A stretch of DNA of 25,733 nt, from contig BFEA01000454.1 of the NCBI GenBank assembly GCA_003427395.1, forward strand, positions 755,622 to 781,354, given 5' to 3'. Numbering within the stretch: the first letter of the stretch is position 1; every line of letters begins with the position of its first letter. A program made the translations under genes and the position numbers. The notes under the pieces are model-generated. The model saw nothing but the letters and a program-made list of their open reading frames with translations. It had not been told where the DNA came from and did not search any database. The stretch is from Chara braunii. Taxonomy: Eukaryota > Streptophyta > Charophyceae > Charales > Characeae. This document shows, one piece after another, positions 1 to 9,774 of the stretch.

Positions 1-78
1 CCCTCTTCCCTATTCCTCCATCACCACTTCTTCTCGCCGGCCTTGATCAGACCAGCGCTATGAGAGTAGCGAGCATCT

Positions 79-90
79 GCTCTGATACCA
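79..90 (-). other. Primer-binding site of an LTR retrotransposon (tRNA-iMet type)
   Basis: Read on the minus strand this is TGGTATCAGAGC, an exact match to the classic primer-binding motif of plant LTR retrotransposons, which pairs with the 3' end of initiator methionine tRNA. Minus-strand DNA synthesis would start here. The element therefore runs right to left: its 5' LTR lies at higher coordinates, and its leader and gag lie below position 79, mostly off the window. A short AATT spacer separates the site from a TG/CA-type LTR edge near 95. The motif is seen directly; the element assignment is inference, because no gag or pol is visible. Confidence 0.6.
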
Positions 91-94
91 AATT

Positions 95-1200
95 TGCATG
101 GGTCCTGGGGACCATCTCACGCAGATGTGTACATGTCATGCATCATCTTCACACGCAGTGATCAATAGTCTCAACCATAGACAAAGGTAGAGAAGAAAAG
201 GACCGAGTTTCACAGCTTATATTATCAGAAATATGAATACAAAGTGTTTCAAAGTTTCCCTGAGTTCAGCGCCCATCAGCGCAACACCAATCTCTTGTCA
301 ACTCATCCCTATGACTTCCAGTGAATCAGCACTACTCCTGCAGATAGTCTCCAAGTCATCAATGTGGTCACTACTCATCAGCGCCACCTCTGCAGGTAGC
401 CAAACCTTGAATGAACACCCTCAGCCTCAGTCCCTTCCTCGTGCGATGCATACACACCCTTCACTCATGAGGATCTACTCTGAATACTACTCATAGCTAC
501 ATACTAACCCACTACTACTAATGCTAACTCGCTGGGCAGCTATGGCTGTGTCATCTCCAACGTACAGGCTTCTTCCTGCATTCAGCGCATCTTCTACCTC
601 CAGCGCTGTTCCTCCTGACTCAGCGCACAAGTGCACCAGCACTTCCACGCATTGCAGCCAGTGGAGATCTGGCGAGAAATGAGGCTGGCAGCTTTCTTTA
701 TAGTGCTGGCCACTCCTCGCTGGGTCTGCATTGGCTCAATTTAGCCTGTCCCTTGTCCCAGACCCTGCATTGCATGTGTCCCAGTAGAGTCCCCATGAAG
801 TTCAACTGGTGCTGTGGCCTCTCGGCCTGTATTTGGACTTGAAAGTCTGAATCTGGACTGACCCCTTGACTTAAACCAGAACTGGGACTGTGCCTATTGA
901 CTTTACTTTCGGACAGGCACAACTCTCAACGAACAGACACATTTACTGCTTGAACAGACACTTTACTTTGCACAAACAGGTACACTGCCTGCACGTACAG
1001 CCACACTCTTACCCGAACAGACATGACATACACATCTCCTGGTGAACAGGTAAGTCTTTTGACAATGCCCTTTGCCTTAGCTTTAGATGTGCCTGTTGAT
1101 GGAGAACTTGACCTTTGACCTGCTTTCACGTTTCTGAGCCCTGGCGAGATACCTTTTCACAATGCTTCACTTTTACAAGGTCTGTGCTGCGTTACTTTGA
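95..1200 (-). mobile_element. Probable LTR (R-U5 and part of U3) of the minus-strand retroelement
   Basis: This stretch has no convincing gene. It lies on the LTR side of the primer-binding site at 79-90, so the part nearest 95 should be the U5 end. On the minus strand a TATA-like CTATAAA at 703-697 could be the LTR promoter, which would place R-U5 at roughly 95-670. Plus-strand 930-1,050 holds degenerate GAACAGACAC-like repeats, and 260-640 repeats CAGCGC many times; such arrays are common in U3 regions. The far LTR edge was not found. It may be cut off by the LINE that starts around 1,200. The boundary at 1,200 is arbitrary. Confidence 0.35.
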
Positions 1201-1272
1201 CAAGGCCTGAGGCCTATTTCAGGTAAAGGCCCTTTTAAAGATAAGCCAGACGCAAAAAACGCATATACAATC

Positions 1273-4200
1273 GTGGAGTATGCAGCTGACTACTACCAAG
1301 AACTGTTCACCTCAAAAGCCCACCAGTGGCCAGAACATACGCTGGGAGCAGCCAGAATAACCTTGGCCGAGTCCATTACCTCGCGTCTCACTCAAGTGCA
1401 AAAAGCAGCACCGGAAACACCCTCGAGGGAGGAGGAAGTATGGGAGGCTCTAAATGAAATGGAAGACGAAAAAACTCCTAGTTTGGACTCCTTCCCCAAG
1501 GAGTTCTGGGTCTACTTCTGGCCGGACTTTAAAGACGACCTCATGCTGTATATTCAAGCGGTTCTACATCAGAACACTTTCGGAGGACTAATGGGTCAGG
1601 GGGTCACAACGTTGCTATACAAAAAAGGGGACAAAACAGACATCAGAAACTACCGCCCCATCACGCTGCTGCCCCTACCCTATAAAATGGTGGCCAAAGC
1701 ACTTACAAATAGGTTGTTGCCGTTCATGCACACCATCATCCACTCGAACCAATCTGGGTTTATGCCCAATAGGAACATTCAAGACAACATCTTATTAGTC
1801 AACGAAACCATCAGGTACGCACGACAGCGAAAGGTGGATGCAGCAGTGCTGTTCATTGACTTCGAAAAGGCCTATGACCACGTGGATTGGGATTTCCTGG
1901 ACCTGTGCCTAAGGCAAATGAACTTTGGGGACGTCTTTTGTCAGTGGGTGAGCATACTACATAGAACAGCGGCCACAAACATTATGCTCAACGGCCACCT
2001 ATCTCCTCCTTTCCCTCTCCAACGGTCGGTGAGACAAGGGGACCCAATTGCCCTTTTACTCTTCGTCATAGTCATGGAGGCTCTCGCCGCACTGATTAGG
2101 AGCAACCCGAACATTCAAAAAATTGAAATCCCGGAAATCCCCTCCCACCTCATTCCGGTCACATCGCTGTTTGCGGACGACCTCATAGTGCTGATACGGG
2201 CAAATGAACAAAGTATGAGAGCGATGGAAGAAACGATTCACCTATTCTCCATAGCAGCAGACATGAAAGTCAACTGGGGTGCAAAGACGGAAGGTTGGTG
2301 GTTACACTCACAAAACCAGGATCCCCCCCAACGTCCCTTGGTCACATGGAGAAACAAAGAGGAAGCCATAAGGATTTTGGGAGTTAATTTGACAGCAGTA
2401 GGACCCCCAAAAGACCGAGGGGACTCCCTACTGGAACTAGTTATGAAGCAAATGTCTAAATGGAAAGGCCTGCACACCTCTTTGGTTGGCAGAGCCTTGG
2501 CCATAAATAACTCCATAATGGCTGCAATTTGGTATAAGACTGCCTTCTGGCGTCTATCACCCAAACATTTAACCGCCCTGCGAAAGGCAGCAACCAACTA
2601 TCTATGGAAGAACGATGGGGCAGACGAAACTTGCATACACAGGGTGGCCTGGCAATATGTTGCCCAACCAAGAGCCAAAGGAGGCCTGGGCATCATCGAC
2701 CCAGGAGACGAGATTGACGCCCTGCTCCTAAAAGTTATTATTAGGCTGCTAATGGGGAACGAAATCCCTTGGTCCCCCCTGGCTCTTATTCAGATAGGTA
2801 ACCTGGCACCTGATGCGGGCTCCCAGGCCCCCTTGCATCCCATCCAATGGCTAACTAACTTCACATGGTCAATACCAGCTCCGCCCAGGACCAAGCGAGA
2901 CGACACTGCAGCAAACCAAACTAAATGGGACATCAGAGTGAATCCCATGTGGCCAGATATGCCGAGGCTTTGGAGGACAAAGGGACCGACACAAAAACCT
3001 ACACCTCTCAGATGGGAGGAAGTATGGCGCCAACCACTCTTCGGAAATCCACAGTTGGTTGATGAAAATGGCAAGATGTTCAACTTGCACCCATCCTCCC
3101 CCTGGCTATCATGGGTAGCCAAAGGTTGCTATACAATAGGTGATCTGTGGGACCCAGAGGTGGCTGCTTGGAAGACACCACAACAACTGCGCCTGAAACT
3201 CAAAAATGTGAGGAATCTGGAGGTAAGACGGGCTCAGCTGATTGAATCTATTCCACTAGGATGGATTGTCGCTCTTCGCAAAGGCCCAACGCTGATCCAA
3301 GGGGATTGGGTTACTCGAATACAAGATCTTCCAGTACCTATGCTGTTGTTCCGGGTGGCACACACTTCCACAAACAAGGCTGGACTAGAAGCCTTTGAAC
3401 CCAAACTCGCGGGGGCCCGGTGGACCTCCCTTCACAGGCAGATGGCCTTTGATAGAGATGAATACCCCGCCCAACTAAGAAGAATCAGGGTTGCGAAGGA
3501 CGATAAAGAACAGCATTGGGTCTTCGAGCCGGCCACCCCTTTACACAACCTCACCTTTGACCCGGACGAGTGGGAATGGAAGGGAAGTAAGCCAGTACAA
3601 GTGTGGAAATACACGGTTAAAGCGGGATACAAAGTAGTTCGGAAGTCCCCCCCAACAATGAATGTGGTGAAAAAACGCTGGGCAAGAGATTCCCCTGTGG
3701 ATCAGCTAGCACTTCACCAACTGGAATGGTCTAGTTACACCAAAATCATGCCAACCTCACACCGCGCCCTACAGTGGCAGATCTTACACAAGTGCCTTCC
3801 CACTCCAAACTGGCTAGTTTCCAGAACTGACCTTGAGCAGAAAGGGGTCCTGTCCCCAATTTGCACATACTGTAGTAGGAACTCCCCCCCAGCAAGAGCC
3901 ACCATGGAACACTGCCTCCTGGCATGTCCGATGATCGCCCAGCTGTGGAGATGGTGGGACTCTGTGTGGCACTATTTGGTAGGCGAACATCTACCGTGGG
4001 AACTGTCGCTGTTGCTCCTAGGCCAACCCACACCCACAACACGCAAATGGGATGCATTTGCTACCAACCTATTTTCTTACATGCGCCTCACACTGCTCAT
4101 GCTAGCATGGAGAATGCGGTGTTCTCATGAACGTAACAACTGCCTGTTCAGCCTCCCCCAAGCCAAGGAGGTAGTAGTGGCAACCATGACCACCCATACA

Positions 4201-4449
4201 CGAGGCATGGAAAACAATGAAAAAGATCTGAAAACTGCCAAGGATCAAACAGAGAAACAGACATGCCTGGATGCATTTCAAATTACTTGGATGGACAAAC
4301 AAGGGAACCTCTGTTCCTTGGATGACCAACACAACCTGGTTTGGAAAAACTGGACAGCCACCAAACCCTCGTGGCAGCGACTACACTTATCACACTTCAG
4401 AGTCCCTTACCAAGAACAAAATTTTGTCTTGGTGAATACTGACGCCTGA
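1273..4449 (+). CDS. LINE (non-LTR retrotransposon) reverse transcriptase, family A
   Basis: An uninterrupted 1,058-residue frame for the polymerase of a plant-type LINE. It would reverse-transcribe the element RNA at nicked chromosomal DNA. RT motifs appear in order: RNYRPI (125-130), FIDFEKAYD (194-202, catalytic Asp196), RQGDP (254-258) and FADD (300-303, catalytic Asp302/303). A C-terminal RT-linked zinc domain follows, with LQWQILH at about 833 and C864-X2-C867, H880-X4-C885. Residues 581-592 (WEEVWRQPLFGN) match the broken copies further on. The listed start is a GTG, not a credible eukaryotic start; the frame is open back to 1,201. The apurinic endonuclease that normally precedes RT is missing, so this is a 5'-truncated copy. 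The last residues, VNTDA, faintly resemble the start of an RNase H domain, but nothing follows. The lack of stops suggests a fairly young insertion. No poly(A) tail or target duplication was identified. Confidence 0.9.
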   Translation: MEYAADYYQELFTSKAHQWPEHTLGAARITLAESITSRLTQVQKAAPETPSREEEVWEALNEMEDEKTPSLDSFPKEFWVYFWPDFKDDLMLYIQAVLHQNTFGGLMGQGVTTLLYKKGDKTDIRNYRPITLLPLPYKMVAKALTNRLLPFMHTIIHSNQSGFMPNRNIQDNILLVNETIRYARQRKVDAAVLFIDFEKAYDHVDWDFLDLCLRQMNFGDVFCQWVSILHRTAATNIMLNGHLSPPFPLQRSVRQGDPIALLLFVIVMEALAALIRSNPNIQKIEIPEIPSHLIPVTSLFADDLIVLIRANEQSMRAMEETIHLFSIAADMKVNWGAKTEGWWLHSQNQDPPQRPLVTWRNKEEAIRILGVNLTAVGPPKDRGDSLLELVMKQMSKWKGLHTSLVGRALAINNSIMAAIWYKTAFWRLSPKHLTALRKAATNYLWKNDGADETCIHRVAWQYVAQPRAKGGLGIIDPGDEIDALLLKVIIRLLMGNEIPWSPLALIQIGNLAPDAGSQAPLHPIQWLTNFTWSIPAPPRTKRDDTAANQTKWDIRVNPMWPDMPRLWRTKGPTQKPTPLRWEEVWRQPLFGNPQLVDENGKMFNLHPSSPWLSWVAKGCYTIGDLWDPEVAAWKTPQQLRLKLKNVRNLEVRRAQLIESIPLGWIVALRKGPTLIQGDWVTRIQDLPVPMLLFRVAHTSTNKAGLEAFEPKLAGARWTSLHRQMAFDRDEYPAQLRRIRVAKDDKEQHWVFEPATPLHNLTFDPDEWEWKGSKPVQVWKYTVKAGYKVVRKSPPTMNVVKKRWARDSPVDQLALHQLEWSSYTKIMPTSHRALQWQILHKCLPTPNWLVSRTDLEQKGVLSPICTYCSRNSPPARATMEHCLLACPMIAQLWRWWDSVWHYLVGEHLPWELSLLLLGQPTPTTRKWDAFATNLFSYMRLTLLMLAWRMRCSHERNNCLFSLPQAKEVVVATMTTHTRGMENNEKDLKTAKDQTEKQTCLDAFQITWMDKQGNLCSLDDQHNLVWKNWTATKPSWQRLHLSHFRVPYQEQNFVLVNTDA

Positions 4450-5010
4450 CAAACCCACCCAGATCGGCTTGGCCCCTCCCTACTCCTCCTGATTGGTATG
4501 CACTCAACCCCTTCATCACCCAATCTCTTCCCCTGATGATATACAAGATCTCCTGTTTTCCCTAGGTCGAACCCCGCCCGGTCTGACCTCGTTTGGCTGC
4601 AGGAGGAAGAAGGCCGAATGTCAGGAGTCTGAAGTACTACAAGGAGTCATATGCAGCAACCATCGACAAGCCAGCTATACAGGATGAATGAGGCAGCAGA
4701 GAACGAAAACAAAACAGAGGTCAGCTGTTGAAGGGTGAGGGGCCCTGAAGCAACACAAACAAGTGCCACACACAAAACCGGTACAAAGTGCATGACAATA
4801 TAGGGAGTTCCGGAGGGTGGAGGTAGGGAAAGAGGAGGTGTGCATGCCTACATGAGCTGAAAATTGGCAGAAGGATAGATTAAACATAAGCTCTGCCGTG
4901 TAGGCATTTTAGATAGTAGAGTAAGTTTGCTGACATGAGAAGCATCATCTATGTAGAGGTTCGGAGGGAGGAGGGAGGAGAATGGGGAGTGACATAAGGT
5001 TTGTCATGTA
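4450..5010. other. Non-coding: LINE A 3' flank and imperfect repeats
   Basis: No gene is seen. The first 150 bases are probably the 3' untranslated part of LINE A, but no poly(A) tail marks its end. From about 4,810 there is an imperfect duplication: a CGGAGGG-type purine-rich stretch followed by ACATAAG...TGTAGGCATT occurs at 4,810-4,907 and again at 4,962-5,015. ATGCCTACATG at 4,844-4,854 is the exact inverse of CATGTAGGCAT at 5,005-5,015. Confidence 0.5.
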
Positions 5011-5092
5011 GGCATTCAAAGGACCAGACTTCGCTTACCTCCATATACTGGAGGCATTCAAGGGACCAGACTTCGCTTACCTGCATATACTG
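5011..5092. repeat. 42-bp tandem duplication
   Basis: Two adjacent copies of a unit beginning GGCATTCAAAGGACCAGACT and ending CATATACTG start at 5,011 and 5,053. They differ at only two positions in the first 40 bases, so the duplication is recent. No coding role is seen. Confidence 0.9.
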
Positions 5093-5342
5093 AGAACAAC
5101 ATAACCTAAACCTTAAACATATGCGAAGTAGTATAGTCAAACAACCACAACTGAAAGAGCAGAGATTCTTTCAGAAATACAGGTGGGTGGGCAATCAAGC
5201 TAGCAGGGTGCGCCTTTTCGCAAGATCCCAGAGGAGGTAGAAATGTAGGCTACTACAAACTCCCAGCAGAATAACAGAATGCCCAACTCTACACTGCTAC
5301 CATCTCTGTCAAAGCAACAACTCAGGTTTCCCGAAATGTTCT
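5093..5342. other. Non-coding stretch before a LINE tail
   Basis: No gene is recognised. The sequence runs directly into the LINE 3' module starting at 5,343. Part of it could be the 3' untranslated region of that LINE copy, but I cannot align it convincingly with the other copies. Confidence 0.4.
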
Positions 5343-5483
5343 GGGACGCTGGACCCGGTTTCCAGCAAGTGCTGCTCCCCACCAATAGATGGAGCCTCCC
5401 CGAGAATGCTAGCGGTGCCTGCTCCTACCAGCACCCCTAGCACATCGCGGGTTGTTAAAAAAAAAAAAAANAAAAAAAAAAAA
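5343..5483 (+). mobile_element. LINE family-B 3' tail, long-tail subtype (copy 1)
   Basis: The module starts GGGACGCTGG. Hairpin 1 is at 5,348-5,366 (GCTGGA/TCCAGC) and hairpin 2 at 5,374-5,395 (GCTCC/GGAGC, loop holding CCACCAATAGAT). About 60 further bases containing AATGCTAGCGGTG and CAGCACC precede a poly(A) run from 5,457, which holds one undetermined base at 5,471. The extra 3' segment is shared only with the minus-strand copy at 18,068-18,205, so these two form a subfamily. No LINE coding sequence precedes it: this is either a severely 5'-truncated LINE or a non-autonomous element that borrows the LINE 3' end. Confidence 0.75.
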
Positions 5484-6064
5484 GAAAAAAAAGAAACACA
5501 CGACCAACAAAGAAAAGAAAACAGTAACATTCAGAATGTGACCGCCTTACCTGTAAGGTGCATTCTGTGGAGGAAGATTGTGAGCACGGCCTCCTGGACT
5601 ACCCAGCCCGACATCATTGCAGTAGAGAAAGCATTTCCCCCCCCCCTTTTTCCGTCACTATAAAATTCAGATTTATGGGACATTGCCGAGCCTGTGTCCC
5701 CGAAAAGTTCAGGTACTGGCCAAGACATCGTAATTTCTTAACACTGGTGGCGGTACTGGTGGTAAAAAAAAAATAAAAAAAATAAAACAAAAAAATAAAA
5801 AAAATTGCTGAAAACAAGCCAAAGAAAAGATAAAGGAGGGTCCAATTCCGTCGAATGGAAAGTATGGAAATACAGTCAATATAGGGAGGACAATTTCCAG
5901 GGCATACAGAACAAGGCTAATAAGGCATAATGACCACGTCTTTGATATACTAGGGAGGACAGAAGGGTGCAAAAAAATTAATATACACACATCATTGTGA
6001 AGCAAGGAGAGAGGGGAAGTGGGTGCTGTTGAAGGGTTTTATCTTACTATTTGGAGTGGATTGG
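5484..6064. other. Non-coding, A-rich stretch
   Basis: No gene is seen. An ACTGGTGGCGGTACTGGTGGT motif at about 5,743-5,763, followed by A/T runs to about 5,810, resembles the terminal GTACTGGTGGT of the MITE-like family further on, but there is no partner end. Confidence 0.4.
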
Positions 6065-6230
6065 GGTACTAAATGCGGTAATGAGACTACCTTCTTCCCT
6101 CAAATGCAATGTATGGTACTATGGTCATTATAGCTGCATTTAGACTGAAAGATACCCAAACTACAGCTAGCGTGACCGTACGTTGTATTTTGGGGAAGAA
6201 AGGAGACGATGGTACTGCAAGTTACTTTGC
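6065..6230. repeat. Foldback repeat, copy 1 (full form)
   Basis: The unit is bounded by GGTACTAAATGCGGTAATG (6,065-6,083) and GATGGTACTGCAAGTTACT (6,208-6,226). Both blocks recur at 7,119-7,169. Inside, 6,122-6,177 folds back: GGTCA-TTA-TAGCTG pairs with CAGCTA-GCG-TGACC, leaving a three-base internal loop. A closely similar hairpin is at 6,910-6,966. This suggests a short non-autonomous element of unknown class. Confidence 0.6.
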
Positions 6231-6420
6231 ATGGACCAAAAAAAAATCAATAGGGAAGACTAAATATACTCATATAGTATATATTACGCATATCGACCGG
6301 AAGATCGCAACTTCTTCTCCGGACATCAGGACAACACAAACTCTTAGCAACACCCCCATTTGCCGCCCTCTCCTGCTATACAACACAAATAGACATAGTA
6401 ATCGAAAATAAAGGTATCGA

Positions 6421-6604
6421 GGAATGAATGAATGAATGAATGAATGAATGAGTGAATGAATGAATAAGTGAATGAATGAATGAACAAATGAATGAATGAA
6501 GTAACAAACAAATGAATGAATGAAGGAACGGATGAATGAATGAATGAATGAAAGCAATGAAGGAGGGACGGAAGGACGGACGGAGGGAAGGAAGGAATAA
6601 AGGA
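6421..6604. repeat. (GAAT)n microsatellite with GGAA/GGAC tail
   Basis: An interrupted tetranucleotide array of GAAT runs to about 6,552. It then degenerates into AAGGAGGGACGGAAGG-type purine repeats. Apparent open frames here encode only low-complexity peptides and are not genes. Confidence 0.95.
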
Positions 6605-6757
6605 ACAGTGGCTCCTAGTGGCAAGTGGAGAGTAAAGATGAGGTGTCAGGTTGCTGTTGAAAGGTTCTAGAAATGGCTGGACTTTTGTGGCCATAGATGG
6701 ATTGCATATCTCTGCATCGATGGTGGCAAATGTGCAAATGTTAGTGAGCTAGCGATA

Positions 6758-6837
6758 CTAGAAATTTAAACTACTAGAAATGTAAACTACTAGAGATGTA
6801 AACTACTAGAGATTTAAAGTACTAGAATTTTAAATCT
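6758..6837. repeat. 16-bp tandem repeat, five units
   Basis: Units of the type CTAGAAATTTAAACTA start at 6,758, 6,774, 6,790, 6,806 and 6,822, with one to three changes per unit and the last partly decayed. The spacing is exactly 16 bases. The array lies just upstream of the second foldback repeat. Confidence 0.9.
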
Positions 6838-6909
6838 GCTTAACAAACTGATTGGTGCATAGTATGGCACAGCTGGAGGGAAGTCCCACTACTGCCCGAA
6901 TAGAACGCC

Positions 6910-7169
6910 TGGTCATCATAGCTGCATTTAGACAGGAAGTTGCTCCAAATACAGCTATAACGACCAGCCTTTCTATTTGAGTTATGACTGTAGGAATAAT
7001 AGGATTGGACCACCACCATGCACGTGTGGGAAACATTTCGGAGAAGGTGGTGTCATCCAGCCGTCATCCATCTGATCGCTAATAATCCGATGGAATGGAT
7101 CTCAAGCACCATGACATGGGTACTAAATGCGGTAATGGGAATAGAGGATGGTACTGCAAGTTAATTTGC
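6910..7169. repeat. Foldback repeat, copy 2 (rearranged)
   Basis: 6,910-6,966 is a hairpin related to that of copy 1: TGGTC-ATC-ATAGCTG pairs with CAGCTAT-AAC-GACCA. The two blocks that flank the hairpin in copy 1 recur here side by side, at 7,119-7,137 and 7,147-7,169, only about 10 bases apart instead of about 125. Copy 2 is therefore rearranged or internally deleted. Confidence 0.55.
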
Positions 7170-8500
7170 GCAGGTGGATAAGTCCACTGAACAAATACGT
7201 TTATGACTCCAGGACTCCAAACGCACCCCGCTGTGCGAGCTCCCGACAACCATGCTACAGAGCATCAGCAGCACTGTCCGGCTGCAGATGCACTAAATGG
7301 GCAATCGTCATCACCATGGGCATGCCCATAATATTCGGTCCATGCTACATAGCTGCCCCCATTGTGCATGAGCTGTCAAAACTTCCTGCGTCACTCATGT
7401 CAATGCCTCCGCTGCCTTCCTTTGTCAGGCCGTTCTCTTCCTGTGCAGCAGCTCTTTGTGAAAAGCACCCAGTTTCTCCGCATGCCTCTTTGATCACCGC
7501 GCCCGTCCTCCCTCTTCCCCGGATGCCCCCACCCCCATCTACTGCTGCTGCTGCCGTTGCTGCTTCTCCTGCCGCTGCCGGCATCTAATGCTGCCGCTGC
7601 TGCTGCTGGTGTTTCTCATTCTACTGCTTCTACCTCTTCTCTTGCTCCCACAAGAGGTGGCTGTTGCCTCACTTTCCACAGCTGCACCAGTGTGCCTGCC
7701 GTAGTGGGGGGCAAAAGGGGCGATGGCCTGTTTGGAGGCCGTTGCGGAGGGCTTAAAACTTTGAAACCAGATTGGCATTCCAGGTGGGCTGAGCGGTCGT
7801 CCCACCCCCTGTGCCCTGCCTTTTTTTCTGCAAGACCCCTCCTACTGGTAGTCTTTTACATGCATGACCCGTATGGCATAAGTGGGTGGTACAGACGTAT
7901 GCCATACGTACGCAGAGGGCCAAAACGTTGTTCGGCAGTGCCACATCTGTGTAACTCTAGTGTGGGGTGCCTACACACCCATTGCGCTTTTCAGCACACC
8001 TACGGAGTGCTGCTCATTCATATGTGCATACTAACTCTGCATAAGGGGAGGGAGAGGAGGGGACTGGAGGGACGAGAAGAGCAGGGGAAAGATGAACCTC
8101 ATTGGGTCCTCAATACTCGCTGGCAGAGCAGACTGCTAGAGACTAGCACAGGAGGCCAGTGAGGGGGTTGCGATTTCAACAGAAAAATGGGCTGAGGAGC
8201 AGGTGTTGGCAAAGGTAAGTGGCCAGCAGTGCAGACCCAACAGGACCAGTTCAGGTGTTTACTGTACGGCATCCGTTTCTCACAGTCGCTGTCTATACAT
8301 CCAATGGTATGGCACAGATGCTTGGAAGACACAGGCATGGCAGCCACAATTGTATAGCCACTGCCATTCTCGGTCCTGTCTACAAATAGGACATGGCATT
8401 TGAGGGTGTTGTTCACGGGTACAGCATATCAGTGCGTTTTGGATTTTCACCACAACAACCCCTAGTCCACACAGATGAGTAGAACCGAAATCAAAGCAGT

Positions 8501-8503
<3 letters not shown>
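7170..8503. other. Low-complexity stretch, no recognised gene
   Basis: Open frames on both strands (plus 7,148-7,588 and 7,557-8,162; minus 8,099-8,416) give peptides dominated by Ala, Pro, Ser and Gly. These come from CTG/CCG-like trinucleotide runs around 7,540-7,610. I recognise no family. A perfect 10-bp inverted repeat, CGTATGGCAT / ATGCCATACG, is at 7,870-7,879 and 7,899-7,908. AAAG|GTAAGT at 8,212-8,220 matches a splice-donor consensus, but no supporting exon is evident. Confidence 0.4.
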
Positions 8504-8557
<54 letters not shown>

Positions 8558-8604
8558 GTGTGGGTGTGTGTGGGTGTGTGTGTGTGGGTGTGGGTGTGCG
8601 TGTT
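8504..8604. repeat. (GT)n microsatellite
   Basis: A pure GT run to about 8,556, then interrupted GT and GGGTGT units. The peptides it encodes are artefacts. Confidence 0.97.
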
Positions 8605-9299
8605 TTTCTCTAGCATACCAATCATTTCTTTGGACCCTTGCTATTTCCAAAAAACAGAAAGTAAAAAAAGGCCTTCTGTATCATTCTCTTTTCCTTGTTT
8701 TCCCCCAATCACGTATGATGGTTTGAAGATCTGGATATGACAAGCGCATACTCACACTGGGATGTTGGTGGACGTATCGGATCCCAATTATGGGCAACAT
8801 CCGTTAGTGTACTGTGAACCCTCTGGCGGTAGGTGCGAAGTGTGGTAGGTATGCCCCAAGGCTCATCATTCCTGATTGACGTCACCCACCATGTGCCAGT
8901 GTTGGCAAAAACGTGTCATTAAGCAAAGAGACTACAATTTGTTGTACCGGCCCACCATATTGTGCCCCAGTTCCAGTCGTTCACGCCTGAAAAACTGTCA
9001 GAGGCCACCAGAGGCCTCCAATGTGGTGGTTTGAAAAAAAAAAAAAAAAAAACAGAAAAGAAAAAACTTCAAAAAAGAGAAAGAAGTGTTCATGGTAAAG
9101 CTACCATGTGCAACAAATCTCATGGACATATGTCCTTCCTCTTTTTGCTCTCCCCCATTTTTCCCCTGATTGTGTTCTCTGCAAGCTTTGGGTTATGAGG
9201 TAAACCTCCCAGGCTTCTTTAAAGTTTAAAGTTCTTTTCCTTTTCTGAGGATATTGATGAAGTCAATAATATAATAAATATTGGCATTTACGTTGACAT
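8605..9299. other. Non-coding stretch with an A-run
   Basis: No gene is seen. A poly(A) run at about 9,033-9,052 follows TGTGGTGGTTTG, which resembles the end of the MITE-like family. It could be the tail of a retroposed sequence, but no body is recognised. 9,230-9,300 is A/T-rich. Confidence 0.4.
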
Positions 9300-9499
9300 T
9301 TGTGTTGGCTTATTTTTAGCCAACACAACCATATGATATTTAGCACAAAATGTGAGGCCTTACTCTCGTGGAGGAGGAAGGACATAATGTGCCATAATAT
9401 TGAAAAACTGCAGTGTCAAAAGAGCACTGCAGCATTGCCCTTCTGCCTCGTCCACTCAGGCGGCGAAATCATTATATTACCACACTCTTAAATAGTGTG
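9300..9499. repeat. Cluster of three perfect short hairpins
   Basis: Three exact inverted repeats occur in 200 bases: TGTGTTGGCT / AGCCAACACA at 9,301-9,327 (one more T-A pair outside, 7-base loop), CTGCAGTG / CACTGCAG at 9,408-9,432, and CACACT / AGTGTG at 9,481-9,499. The surroundings are A/T-rich and hold no gene. Their function is unknown. Confidence 0.6.
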
Positions 9500-9774
9500 C
9501 CCCTCGGCTACTCCCCTGTTCTCTCAGAGTTGAAATCCCTCGTCTGTTCATCGGGCGACTTCCTCCTTCCACAGATCACCAGTGATATGAAACTCGTTGT
9601 CGTGAAAGAAGCGTCAGTCTGTCCACTGTAGCCGTTCTGCAGTTCAACCGCCCGTACTGCCGATTTTTTTGGCTGAAATCCTTGCTGAAGTGTTTCCTTC
9701 TTCCGTTGCTGCGTTCAATTCCCATAAAAATTGTTCATGGCTCTCCTGCCACCGCCTCGTTCGCACTTGAGCCG

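Noticed and set aside
6421-6604. CRISPR-like regular repeats
   Set aside because: The units are 4 bases with no spacers; this is a simple microsatellite.
6270-6694. Overlapping frames encoding His/Ser/Phe-rich peptides
   Set aside because: They are translations of the GAAT microsatellite in several frames, not genes.
7148-8162. Two open frames of 146 and 201 codons
   Set aside because: The composition follows CTG/CCG runs, no domain is recognised, and opposite-strand frames are equally open.
8212-8220. Strong splice-donor match AAAG|GTAAGT
   Set aside because: Such matches are expected by chance several times in 25 kb, and no coding exon or acceptor supports it.
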